Origin: Nocardiopsaceae bacterium
GTDB taxonomy: Bacteria; Actinomycetota; Actinomycetes; Streptosporangiales; Streptosporangiaceae
Reading direction: 5' to 3'
DNA length: 7,676 nucleotides
Assembly (NCBI GenBank): GCA_031254715.1
Contig: JAIRTY010000637.1
Coordinates: forward strand, 1-7,676
Numbering within the stretch: position 1 is the first letter of the stretch; each line of letters opens with the position of its first letter. Positions 1-5,694 of this stretch are shown in pieces. The position numbers and the translations under genes are program-made. The notes under the pieces were generated by a model, which saw only the letters and a program-made list of their open reading frames with translations, had not been told where the DNA came from and ran no database searches.

Positions 1-1
1 C

Positions 2-985
2 CCGCGGTCGCCGACGGAGGCGGACATAGAGGTGCCGGTCACCGACATGCTGACGCTGGCGCTGCGCGGCCGGGCCCTCACCGCCGCCGACCGCCGGGTG
101 CTGAGCGCCTTCGCCGCCTACGCCGCGGTCGCGCTGGACCAGCAGCGGCTGTCAGCGGAGGCGGAGGCGGCCCGGCCGCTCGCCGAGGCCGACCGCATGC
201 GCACGGCGCTGCTGGCGGCGGTCAGCCACGACCTGCGCACCCCGCTGGCGTCGGCCAAGGCCGCCGTCACCAGCCTCCGCTCGCCCGACGTCCGGTGGGC
301 CGAGGAGGACCGCGACGAGCTCCTGGCCACCGCGGATGAATCCCTGGACCGGCTCGCGCACCTGGTGGACAACCTGCTGGACATGAGCCGGCTGCAGGCC
401 GGTGCGCTCTCGATGTTCCCGCGCCCGGCCGGCCTGGACGAGATCGTGGCCATCGCGCTTGACGACGTCGGCCCACCCGCCGGCGACATCGCTGTGGAAA
501 TCCCCGGCTCGCTGCCGGAGGTGCTGGCCGACCCGGGCATCCTGGAACGGGTCATCGTGAACCTGACGGGGAACGCGCTCCGCTACTCCCCGCCGGGGCA
601 GCCGCCGCTGCTGACCGCCAGCGCGCTGGGCGACCGGATGGAACTGCGGGTGGCCGACCGGGGGCCCGGTATCCCGGCAGCCGACCGGGACCGCATGTTC
701 GTCCCCTTCCAGCGGCTGGGAGACACCGACAACACCACCGGCGTGGGACTTGGCCTGGCCCTGTCGCGCGGGCTGACCGAGGCCATGGACGGCACCCTGG
801 ATGCGGCGGAAACCCCCGGCGGGGGACTCACGATGGTGCTGACCCTGCCCGCGGTCGCGGCGCCGGGGCCCGGCGAGCCGGGCCAGCGGGAGCGCGACGG
901 CGCCGGCGAGGCGGACCTGGCAGACTTGGCCAGGGGCGGCTCTCGCGATCTTGGCCAGGCTGCAGACCTGCGGGAAACGCCCTAG
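2..985 (+). CDS. kdpD: Sensor histidine kinase KdpD, C-terminal part (5' end outside window)
   Basis: This is the cytoplasmic C-terminal half of the KdpD sensor kinase, which controls high-affinity K+ uptake (KdpFABC) by phosphorylating KdpE. The frame is open from base 2 with no stop before the GTG at 32, and the residues ahead of that GTG (PRSPTEADIEV) fit the family, so the gene continues upstream and the GTG is internal. In order one sees the end of the GAF-like region (ALRGRALTAADRRVL, AVALDQQRL), the H-box SHDLRTPLASAK with the phospho-accepting His at 227-229, the N-box VNLTGNALRYSP, the G1 box DRGPGIP, the F-box FVPFQRL and the G2 box GVGLGLAL. The kinase core appears to end near LTLPA, and about 40 further residues (rich in Gly, Asp, Ala and Arg) form an unusual tail. 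The identity is secure because kdpE follows. The N-terminal universal-stress-like and membrane regions are not visible. Confidence 0.93.
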   Translation, partial: PRSPTEADIEVPVTDMLTLALRGRALTAADRRVLSAFAAYAAVALDQQRLSAEAEAARPLAEADRMRTALLAAVSHDLRTPLASAKAAVTSLRSPDVRWAEEDRDELLATADESLDRLAHLVDNLLDMSRLQAGALSMFPRPAGLDEIVAIALDDVGPPAGDIAVEIPGSLPEVLADPGILERVIVNLTGNALRYSPPGQPPLLTASALGDRMELRVADRGPGIPAADRDRMFVPFQRLGDTDNTTGVGLGLALSRGLTEAMDGTLDAAETPGGGLTMVLTLPAVAAPGPGEPGQRERDGAGEADLADLARGGSRDLGQAADLRETP

Positions 986-1027
986 GTGCCTAGTCAGGCA
1001 GGCAAGAGATCGGCAGGCCATGGCCTC

Positions 1028-1750
1028 ATGACCCGGGTACTGGTGATCGACGACGAGCCGCAGATCCTCCGTGCGCTCCGGATCAACCTGCGGGTGCGCC
1101 GCTACGACGTTGACCTGGCCGCCACCGGCGCCGAGGCGCTCATCGTGGCCGCCAGGCACCCGCCGGACCTGGTGATCCTCGACCTCGGCCTGCCGGACCT
1201 GGCCGGGGTGGAGGTCATCCAGGGGCTGCGGGGGTGGACCAGCGCGCCGATCATCGTCCTTTCCGGCCGGGCCGACAGCACCGACAAGGTGGCGGCGCTG
1301 GACGCGGGCGCCGACGACTACGTCACCAAGCCGTTCAACATGGATGAGCTGCTGGCGCGGATGCGCGCGGCCGCCAGGAGAATCAGTCCCGATGGCGAGC
1401 TGCCTCAGGTCAGGCTCGGCGACCTGGTGGTGGACCTGGCCGCGAAGCGGGTTACACGGCCGGCCGGGGCGGCGGGCGCTCCCGCCGGGGACATCCGGCT
1501 CACGCCCACCGAGTGGCACCTGCTGGAGGTGTTGCTGCGCAACCCGGGGAAGCTGCTGAGCCAGCGGCAGCTGCTGGCCGAAGTGTGGGGCCCCGGGTAC
1601 GGGGACGCGACCGGGAACCTGCGCCTCTACATGGCGCAGCTACGGCGCAAACTGGAGTCCGATCCAGCCCGGCCGCGGTGGCTGATCACCGAGCCTGGCA
1701 TGGGCTACCGTTACCAGCCCGCGCCCGCCGCCAACCGCGCTACGGAATGA
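1028..1750 (+). CDS. kdpE: Response regulator KdpE (OmpR/PhoB family)
   Basis: KdpE is the DNA-binding response regulator that activates kdpFABC when phosphorylated by KdpD. The 240-residue product has an N-terminal receiver domain (residues 1-118) with the acidic pocket D8-D9, the phospho-acceptor D52 in VILDLGLPD, S79 and K101 in YVTKPF. A winged-helix DNA-binding domain follows (about 127-230: LTPTEWHLLEVLLRNPGKLLSQRQLL, then the recognition-helix region NLRLYMAQLRRKLE and the wing GMGYRYQP). I chose ATG 1028 because MTRVLVIDDEPQ is the standard family N-terminus. A GTG at 986, directly after the kdpD stop, would add 14 residues unlike the family. No good Shine-Dalgarno sequence precedes 1028; instead a 12-base palindrome occupies 1015-1026, so translation may be coupled to kdpD. 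The 3' end overlaps the opposite-strand small membrane gene by 11 bases. Confidence 0.95.
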   Translation: MTRVLVIDDEPQILRALRINLRVRRYDVDLAATGAEALIVAARHPPDLVILDLGLPDLAGVEVIQGLRGWTSAPIIVLSGRADSTDKVAALDAGADDYVTKPFNMDELLARMRAAARRISPDGELPQVRLGDLVVDLAAKRVTRPAGAAGAPAGDIRLTPTEWHLLEVLLRNPGKLLSQRQLLAEVWGPGYGDATGNLRLYMAQLRRKLESDPARPRWLITEPGMGYRYQPAPAANRATE

Positions 1751-1934
1751 CGACGAAGGCGATCAGGCCCAGCACGATGGCCACGCCGACCACGGTGAGA
1801 GCCAGCTTCGTGAAACGGCTGCGGGACGTCCGCATCTCCCAGGGCTGCAAAGTCTCGCTCTCGGCGGGCCGCTCCACGAACGCGCGAAACTGGGCGGTCG
1901 ACCCGGACGGATCAGGCTCACGCTGGTCACGCAT
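1740..1934 (-). CDS. Small single-pass membrane protein, unknown function
   Basis: This is a 64-residue protein of unknown function. Residues 1-35 are polar and acidic (REPDPS, VERPAESE). Residues 36-43 are basic (RTSRSRFTK), and 43-63 form one hydrophobic helix (LALTVVGVAIVLGLIAFVVI) that ends almost at the C-terminus. By the positive-inside rule the N-terminal part should face the cytoplasm, giving a tail-anchor-like topology. The composition switch from charged to hydrophobic residues in one frame, and the ATG preceded by a leaderless-type -10 box, support a real gene rather than a shadow of kdpE. It converges with kdpE and overlaps its last 11 bases, so the two transcripts would be antisense at their ends. 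It is not KdpF, which is shorter and N-terminally hydrophobic. A connection to potassium sensing is only a positional guess. Confidence 0.68.
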   Translation of the reverse strand: MRDQREPDPSGSTAQFRAFVERPAESETLQPWEMRTSRSRFTKLALTVVGVAIVLGLIAFVVIP

Positions 1935-1941
1935 AGGTGCG

Positions 1942-1947
1942 ACTGTA
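1942..1947 (-). promoter_or_regulatory. Leaderless-type -10 box for the small membrane gene
   Basis: On the minus strand the hexamer TACAGT (TANNNT type) lies 7 bases before the ATG at 1934, and no Shine-Dalgarno sequence is present. A -10 box at this spacing is the usual arrangement for actinobacterial leaderless transcripts, where transcription starts at the A of the ATG. No convincing -35 element is visible. Confidence 0.45.
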
Positions 1948-1984
1948 GCCGCCTAGCCGCGCCGGAACCCTTGATCCAGGAAAT

Positions 1985-2590
1985 TCACCCGAAATCCCCG
2001 GGCGGCCTGGTGCCCAGGCTGCTAAGGCGGCCGTTCCCGTCAGCCGGCAGCCCGGGACAGACGACCCACAGCACCCGGGTGGGACCGTTCCTGCTGATGG
2101 CGCGGAAGCTGTGCGGGCTGTGGGGCGGGAACGTGAAGGCGTCACCGCCGGCCAGGGTCACCTCGTGCTCCTCGTGCTCCCCGTACGTAAGCAGTAGTTT
2201 CCCCGCGAGCACGAACACGAACTCCACGTCTGCCGGCAGGGAGTAGGGCTCGCTGCCGCTCCCGCCCCCGGGCTCGATCTCGCTGAGGATCGCCTGGACG
2301 CGCCGTTCGCCATGAGGCGTGAGCGCGTACTCGGTGAGGCTCTCGCCGCCGAGGTTGACCGTGGGGTATGCGCCCCGCCGGACCAGGTTCCCCGCTGGTC
2401 CCTGAAACAGGGAGCCCAGGGAGATGCCCAGGGCCTCGCACAGACGGGCGAGCGAGGCCACGGATGCGCTGGCCTGCTCGCGTTCCAGCTTCGAGATGAA
2501 CCCTTTCGTCAGGCCACTGCGCTCCGCCACCTCCGCCACGGTCAGGCGGCGGGCCAGCCGGCTCGCGCGAAGATGCTCCCCGATGCGCAT
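1985..2590 (-). CDS. XRE-family transcriptional regulator with C-terminal cupin domain
   Basis: This is a 201-residue one-component regulator. Residues 4-62 form an XRE/Cro helix-turn-helix (IGEHLRASRLARRLTVAEVAERSGLTKGFISKLER: the SGLTKGFISKLE segment is the recognition helix). Residues 115-180 form a cupin beta-barrel (DVEFVFVLAGKLLLTYGEHEEHEVTLAGGDAFTFPPHSPHSFRAISR), the usual small-ligand sensing part. Size and layout match the PuuR/SutR-like XRE-cupin family, whose members often control amine or amino-acid genes. The gene is divergent from the aminotransferase at 2672 with an 81-base AT-rich gap, so it most likely autoregulates and controls that gene; this is inferred from arrangement. 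The ATG at 2590 is preceded by a -10 box at leaderless spacing and by no Shine-Dalgarno sequence. The last six residues, PPGDFG, are identical to those of the Lrp-type regulator at 3491-3955. The ligand is unknown. Confidence 0.92.
   Translation of the reverse strand: MRIGEHLRASRLARRLTVAEVAERSGLTKGFISKLEREQASASVASLARLCEALGISLGSLFQGPAGNLVRRGAYPTVNLGGESLTEYALTPHGERRVQAILSEIEPGGGSGSEPYSLPADVEFVFVLAGKLLLTYGEHEEHEVTLAGGDAFTFPPHSPHSFRAISRNGPTRVLWVVCPGLPADGNGRLSSLGTRPPGDFG
1988..2005. repeat. 18-base repeat, copy A, encoding C-terminal PPGDFG
   Basis: The plus-strand text cccgaaatccccgggcgg matches positions 3494-3511 at 17 of 18 bases. In both places it lies directly inside the stop codon of a minus-strand regulator gene and encodes the final residues PPGDFG. 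The flanks outside the repeat do not match. Confidence 0.6.
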
Positions 2591-2639
2591 GAAACAACTG
2601 TATCATCATATGAAACTATGTTGTTTAATAGGAAACTAT
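2591..2639 (+). repeat. Three phased GAAAC direct repeats (probable operator)
   Basis: GAAACAAC begins at 2591, GAAACTAT at 2612 and GAAACTAT again at 2632. The last two copies are identical over 8 bases. Start-to-start spacings are 21 and 20 bases, about two helical turns, so all copies would face the same side of the DNA. This is how tandem binding sites of a dimeric or oligomeric regulator often look. The neighbouring XRE-cupin protein is the obvious candidate binder, by inference. Confidence 0.6.
2597..2602 (-). promoter_or_regulatory. Leaderless-type -10 box for the XRE-cupin gene
   Basis: On the minus strand TACAGT lies 6 bases before the ATG at 2590. There is no Shine-Dalgarno sequence in the short stretch between. 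The hexamer is the same as the one before the small membrane gene at 1934. It is flanked by the GAAAC repeats, so a protein bound there would directly affect RNA polymerase. An overlapping TATGAT at 2604-2609 is an alternative -10 box giving a short leader. Confidence 0.5.
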
Positions 2640-2671
2640 AAGGTTACGGATGGCGAGGAGCCGCTGCCGGG

Positions 2672-3442
2672 ATGAGAGTGGAGATCGATGGGCGCGCCGC
2701 TGCGGCCGACGAACTACGGTTCCCGGCGCTGGTCAACTACGGGCACTTCACGTCGATGCAGGTCCGGCAGCGGGCGGTGCGCGGCCTGGGCCTGCACCTG
2801 CGGCGGCTGGAGGCGGCCACCAGGGAACTGTTCGGCACCGGCCTGGACGAAGACCGGGTCCGCCACTGCATCCGGCACGCGCTGACCGAGGGGGTCAGTG
2901 ACGCGACGGTCCGGGTGACCGTCTTCCGGGCCGATCCTGGCCGCGGGCCGTCGGTGCTGGTCTCGGTGCGCGCTCCGGTCACGGCGGCGGACCTGCCCCA
3001 GCGGCTGGAGCCCGTCGTTTACCAGCGGCCGCTGGCCCACCTCAAGCACACCGGGACATTCGCGCAGATTCACTACGGCGTGCTCGCGGAGCGCAACGGG
3101 TTCGACGATGCGCTCCTCACCAGCGACGACGGGACCGTGCTGGAAACCACGACCGCCAATATCGGCTGTTGCCAGGAGCAGGCGATCATCTGGCCCGACG
3201 CGCCCGCGCTGCACGGGATCACCAGGCAGCTACTCGAACGCTCCCTGCCCGGCGCGGGCCTGGCGACACGGCGCGGCGCCGTCCGGCTGGGTGACCTGAC
3301 CTCATTCCGCGCGGTCTTCCTGGCCAACTCGCTGGGGATCGTACCGGTCGGGCAAGTGGGTGAGCACATCCTTCCGGCAGACCCGCAGCTCATGCGGACC
3401 CTGGCCGACAGCTACCAGAGCATTCCGTGGGATCCGGTCTGA
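2672..3442 (+). CDS. Aminotransferase class IV (fold-type IV PLP enzyme)
   Basis: The 256-residue product belongs to the PLP-dependent class IV family, which includes branched-chain aminotransferase, D-amino-acid aminotransferase and aminodeoxychorismate lyase. The N-terminal lobe has VNYGHFTSMQVRQRAVRGLGLHLRRL (21-46), a form common in actinomycete members. The Schiff-base lysine is most likely K125 in LAHLKHTGTF. E158 in GTVLETTTANI fits the family glutamate that contacts the PLP pyridine nitrogen, and LHGITRQLL (180-188) and the Leu-Gly-Ile stretch near 221 fit the phosphate-binding turns. The ATG at 2672 gives the normal family N-terminus and follows GAGGAG. The gene lies between an XRE-cupin and an Lrp/AsnC regulator, which suggests control by an amino acid or amine. 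The precise substrate cannot be read from the sequence; a lyase role or a non-BCAT aminotransferase role are both possible. Confidence 0.9.
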   Translation: MRVEIDGRAAAADELRFPALVNYGHFTSMQVRQRAVRGLGLHLRRLEAATRELFGTGLDEDRVRHCIRHALTEGVSDATVRVTVFRADPGRGPSVLVSVRAPVTAADLPQRLEPVVYQRPLAHLKHTGTFAQIHYGVLAERNGFDDALLTSDDGTVLETTTANIGCCQEQAIIWPDAPALHGITRQLLERSLPGAGLATRRGAVRLGDLTSFRAVFLANSLGIVPVGQVGEHILPADPQLMRTLADSYQSIPWDPV

Positions 3443-3446
3443 CCGC

Positions 3447-3473
3447 TTCGCGGCTGATCACGCCGCTGGAAGC
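3447..3473. terminator. Possible bidirectional terminator hairpin between convergent genes
   Basis: CTTCGCGGC at 3447-3455 can pair with GCCGC at 3463-3467 and, after a 2-base bulge, with GAAG at 3470-3473, leaving the loop TGATCAC. It sits between the convergent ends of the aminotransferase and Lrp-type genes (3443-3490). There is no T-tract, as is common in high-GC actinomycetes, so the call is tentative. Confidence 0.4.
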
Positions 3474-3490
3474 ACGTCGCCGGGCAGGGC

Positions 3491-3955
3491 CTACCCGAAA
3501 TCCCCTGGCGGGAGGATGTCGGGCCGGCTGACCAGCCGGGAGAGCACGATCACGCTGCGGGTCCTGACCACGAACGGCTCCGCCCCGATCCGCTCCACCA
3601 CCTGTTCGAAGTGCCGCACGTCGGCGGCCCGGACGTGCAGCAGCGCGTCGGCCTCGCCGGTGATCGTGGCGGCGCCCGTCACTTCCGGGTACTTGCTGAC
3701 CGCCGCCGCAATGTCCGAGGGCGAGGTGCGGCCGCGGCAGAACAGTTCCACGTACGCCTCGGTGGTCCACCCAAGCGCGGAGGGGTCCACCGTGGCGGAG
3801 AACCCGGTGATGGCGCCGGTGGCGAGGAGCCGGTCGACCCGGCGCTTGACCGCGGGTGCCGACAGCCCGACCTGGGTTCCGATCTCCGCATACGTTGCGC
3901 GGGCGTTGCCGACCAGTGCGCCCACGATCCGCTTGTCAAGGTCATCCACCGGCAC
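3491..3955 (-). CDS. Lrp/AsnC family transcriptional regulator
   Basis: This 154-residue protein has the complete two-domain Lrp/AsnC architecture. The N-terminal winged helix-turn-helix covers residues 1-55 (LDKRIVGALVGNARATYAEIGTQVGLSAPAVKRRVDRLLATGAITGF). The C-terminal RAM (amino-acid binding and oligomerisation) domain covers about 65-145 (AYVELFCRGRTSPSDIAAAVSKYPEVTGAATITGEADALLHVRAADVRHFEQVVERI). The start is GTG 3955, preceded by AGGA at 8 bases spacing on the minus strand. It converges with the aminotransferase gene, 48 bases from its end. Lrp-type proteins sense amino acids, so control of the neighbouring aminotransferase is plausible but not shown. Oddly, it ends in PPGDFG just like the XRE-cupin protein on the other side of the aminotransferase. 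Confidence 0.93.
   Translation of the reverse strand: MPVDDLDKRIVGALVGNARATYAEIGTQVGLSAPAVKRRVDRLLATGAITGFSATVDPSALGWTTEAYVELFCRGRTSPSDIAAAVSKYPEVTGAATITGEADALLHVRAADVRHFEQVVERIGAEPFVVRTRSVIVLSRLVSRPDILPPGDFG
3494..3511. repeat. 18-base repeat, copy B, encoding C-terminal PPGDFG
   Basis: The plus-strand text cccgaaatcccctggcgg differs from copy A at 1988-2005 at a single base, which is the synonymous third position of a Pro codon. It ends one codon before the stop of the Lrp-type gene. Confidence 0.6.
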
Positions 3956-4017
3956 GGACCCAATCCTGCCAGGAGCTGGTCCCCTGTCCCGCAGCCGTTA
4001 TCGTCAGCCGCGCTGGG

Positions 4018-5580
4018 CTACGTCCCTTCGTAAGGGGAGCCAGGGGCAGGCTTGACGGCGGCCAGGTTGCTACGGGCCGGATGCTTCCGGCCCGCGGGCC
4101 CGGCGTCGAAGGCCTTGAACAGGTTCTGGGTGGCGCGGTCGGCGAACCGCTTGGCGGCGCTGGTCAGCCCGTGCCCGCAGAGCGCGGGCCCGCGCATGGC
4201 GCAGGTCCAGCGCATGGTCCCGGCGGCGAACACGCCGGCGCCGCTGGGGACGGTGTAGTAGGCGGAGTCGGCGTAGGTGCTCACGCCGCCGCAGGTCAGC
4301 GGCGAGTGGGCGAGCACCTCGAGCGGCTTGGGGAACGGTACCGCCGGGTTCACCCGGTCATACTCGGGTCCTACCATGCCGGGGAAACGGGTCCCCTTCC
4401 GCACGCCGGTCCCGGCGAAGATCCAGTTCTTCGGGTCGTACACCACGTAGGGGGCGCTAACCGGGTTGCACTCGTAGAAGACGCCCGTGATCACGCTCTC
4501 TGGTCGCGGGTCGGGCGGGTCGCGCCAGTTCTGGGTGGTCGCGGCCTTGTCCTTGTGGTACATCGGGTCGATCGCGGCGTCCTTGTAGCAGATGATCACC
4601 CGGTCCGGGCCGAGCGGGGACGACGCGAACCTGATGTGCCGGTACATGGCGTTCGCCCCGAGGAAGGCCAGGTTGGTCCCGTGGTTGCGGACGTGCAGCA
4701 GGGCCTTGCGCATGGCGGCCGAGTAGTACTCGTCGTGCCCGAGCGAGAACACCGCCCGGGCCCCGTTCAGCAGCCCGGGATGAGCCTGGATGTCGGTGTC
4801 GGTCTCATAGGCGATGGGCAGCCGGTACATCCTCTCGGCAAGCGCGATCGGCGGCTGGTCGTAGACCAGGAACCGCTCCGCCCCGTCCTGGTCGTACGGC
4901 CGGTCGAAGCTCACCGCGTACGAACGGCTTGAGTACCCGGACGGGCCGTCATACAGGCTGTGACCACCCCACAGGTTGTAGGCCTCCCAGGTGGTCACCC
5001 CGAGCACCATCACCACCTTGCCGGCAGTGCTGGGGGAGCGCACGGTGATCGGCACATACCGCTCGGCCCCGCTGCGGGCGTCGAGCCGCAGCAGGTAAGC
5101 ACCCTGCGGCCAGCCCTTGGTGGACACGGTCAGGCTCGGCCGCCACGGCGCGGTGACCATCCGTGTCTTCCTGGCGATGCGCGGCCCCGCCTGCACCCGC
5201 CCGGGCAGCCGCCCGGACCTCCAGACCAGCCGCGCCTTCCTGCCGCCGTACCAGCCCATCCGGAACGCCAGCACCCGGTAGGTCCGGGAGGTCGTCGACA
5301 CGAACACCCGGAACGACTGGCCCGGCAGGACGCTGACGTGATCGGCATAGCCCTCGATCGCGTTCGGGGCGCCCTGGTCAGTGATGTGCCAGTCCCAGGT
5401 CCCTCGCTTGGCGTTCTCTGACGCCGGGAAGGGCAGCGCGGCCGCCCGCTGGGCGCCCCGCCCGCCATGGCCACCACCGCCGCTGGCCGCCGCAACGGCC
5501 CCGTGACCGCTGCAGCCAGCGGTCAGGGCCACGGCCACGGCCGCGGCGACCAGCAGGGACCTGACGTTCCGTGCAGGCAC
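4018..5580 (-). CDS. Exported lipoprotein with N,N-dimethylformamidase large-subunit-like (DMFA2_C) domain
   Basis: The 520-residue protein starts with a lipoprotein signal peptide (VRSLLVAAAVAVALTAGC; lipobox LTAGC, lipidated Cys23), followed by a Gly-rich linker to about residue 48. A beta-rich N-terminal domain (58-185) contains FRMGWYGGRKARLVW and WPQGAYLLRLD. The C-terminal domain has the hallmark stretches TTWEAYNLWGGHSLYDG (196-212), VSFDRPYD (223-230), YETDTD (258-263), SLGHDEYYS (279-287) and FLGANAMYRHIRF (306-318). This pattern matches the DMFA2_C family named after the N,N-dimethylformamidase large subunit. That enzyme holds one iron with two Tyr and one Glu; by spacing Y258, Y285 and E370 are candidate counterparts, which is inference. 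Its own substrate is unknown and many secreted actinomycete homologues lack an assigned activity. The start is GTG 5580 with a weak ribosome binding site. It follows the small lipoprotein gene on the same strand after 114 bases. Confidence 0.85.
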   Translation of the reverse strand: MPARNVRSLLVAAAVAVALTAGCSGHGAVAAASGGGGHGGRGAQRAAALPFPASENAKRGTWDWHITDQGAPNAIEGYADHVSVLPGQSFRVFVSTTSRTYRVLAFRMGWYGGRKARLVWRSGRLPGRVQAGPRIARKTRMVTAPWRPSLTVSTKGWPQGAYLLRLDARSGAERYVPITVRSPSTAGKVVMVLGVTTWEAYNLWGGHSLYDGPSGYSSRSYAVSFDRPYDQDGAERFLVYDQPPIALAERMYRLPIAYETDTDIQAHPGLLNGARAVFSLGHDEYYSAAMRKALLHVRNHGTNLAFLGANAMYRHIRFASSPLGPDRVIICYKDAAIDPMYHKDKAATTQNWRDPPDPRPESVITGVFYECNPVSAPYVVYDPKNWIFAGTGVRKGTRFPGMVGPEYDRVNPAVPFPKPLEVLAHSPLTCGGVSTYADSAYYTVPSGAGVFAAGTMRWTCAMRGPALCGHGLTSAAKRFADRATQNLFKAFDAGPAGRKHPARSNLAAVKPAPGSPYEGT

Positions 5581-5609
5581 GCTGCCATCGTGTCACCGGC
5601 CACCGGGGC

Positions 5610-5626
5610 GGCCCGGCTCCCGGGCC
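5610..5626. terminator. Perfect 7-bp hairpin between two lipoprotein genes
   Basis: GGCCCGG and CCGGGCC flank the 3-base loop CTC with no mismatch. The hairpin lies 69 bases past the stop of the small lipoprotein gene and 30 bases before the GTG of the large one, both on the minus strand. It could terminate or attenuate transcription, or act as a processing site in a shared transcript. There is no T-tract. Confidence 0.42.
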
Positions 5627-5694
5627 TGCAGTTGGCGGGATGATGACGCGATTATGGAACTCCGCAGACCCCGGGCGCCCTGGTCACGGAGCGT

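Larger units (their letters stand above)
2591..2671. promoter_or_regulatory. AT-rich divergent control region between XRE-cupin and aminotransferase genes
   Basis: The 81 bases between the two start codons are far richer in A and T than the surrounding coding DNA, especially 2591-2645. The region holds three GAAAC-type repeats, an AAACAAC/GTTGTTT inverted pair (2592-2598 with 2620-2626), a central TCATATGA palindrome (2606-2613), and a likely -10 box for the regulator. For the aminotransferase, GAGGAG at 2655-2660 is a plausible ribosome binding site 11 bases before the ATG at 2672. I cannot assign a clear -35/-10 pair for the plus-strand promoter; TATGTT (2617-2622) and TATAAG (2637-2642) are possible -10 boxes. 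Confidence 0.75.

Noticed and set aside
497..507. Third occurrence of gaaatccccgg, matching part of the PPGDFG-coding repeat
   Set aside because: Only 11 bases match, it lies inside the conserved kinase gene encoding EIPG, and it is in the opposite sense relative to the gene, so chance is the simplest explanation.
986..1027. Extended KdpE start at GTG 986
   Set aside because: The 14 added residues do not resemble the family, whose members begin with MTRVLVIDDE-like sequence; ATG 1028 is preferred, although the weak ribosome binding site leaves some doubt.
152..1519. 455-residue open frame on the minus strand across kdpD and kdpE
   Set aside because: It is antisense to two clearly recognised genes, has low-complexity Arg/Gly/Pro/His-rich composition and no recognisable domain; long spurious frames are normal in GC-rich DNA.
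4024..4036. CCCTT-CGT-AAGGG hairpin at the end of the DMFA2_C lipoprotein gene
   Set aside because: The stem has only 5 pairs, lies inside the coding sequence and has no T-tract, so it is too weak to call a terminator.
3856..4932. 358-residue open frame on the plus strand
   Set aside because: It is antisense to the DMFA2_C lipoprotein gene, whose translation shows strong family motifs; the plus-strand product is repetitive Gly/Val/Arg-rich sequence.
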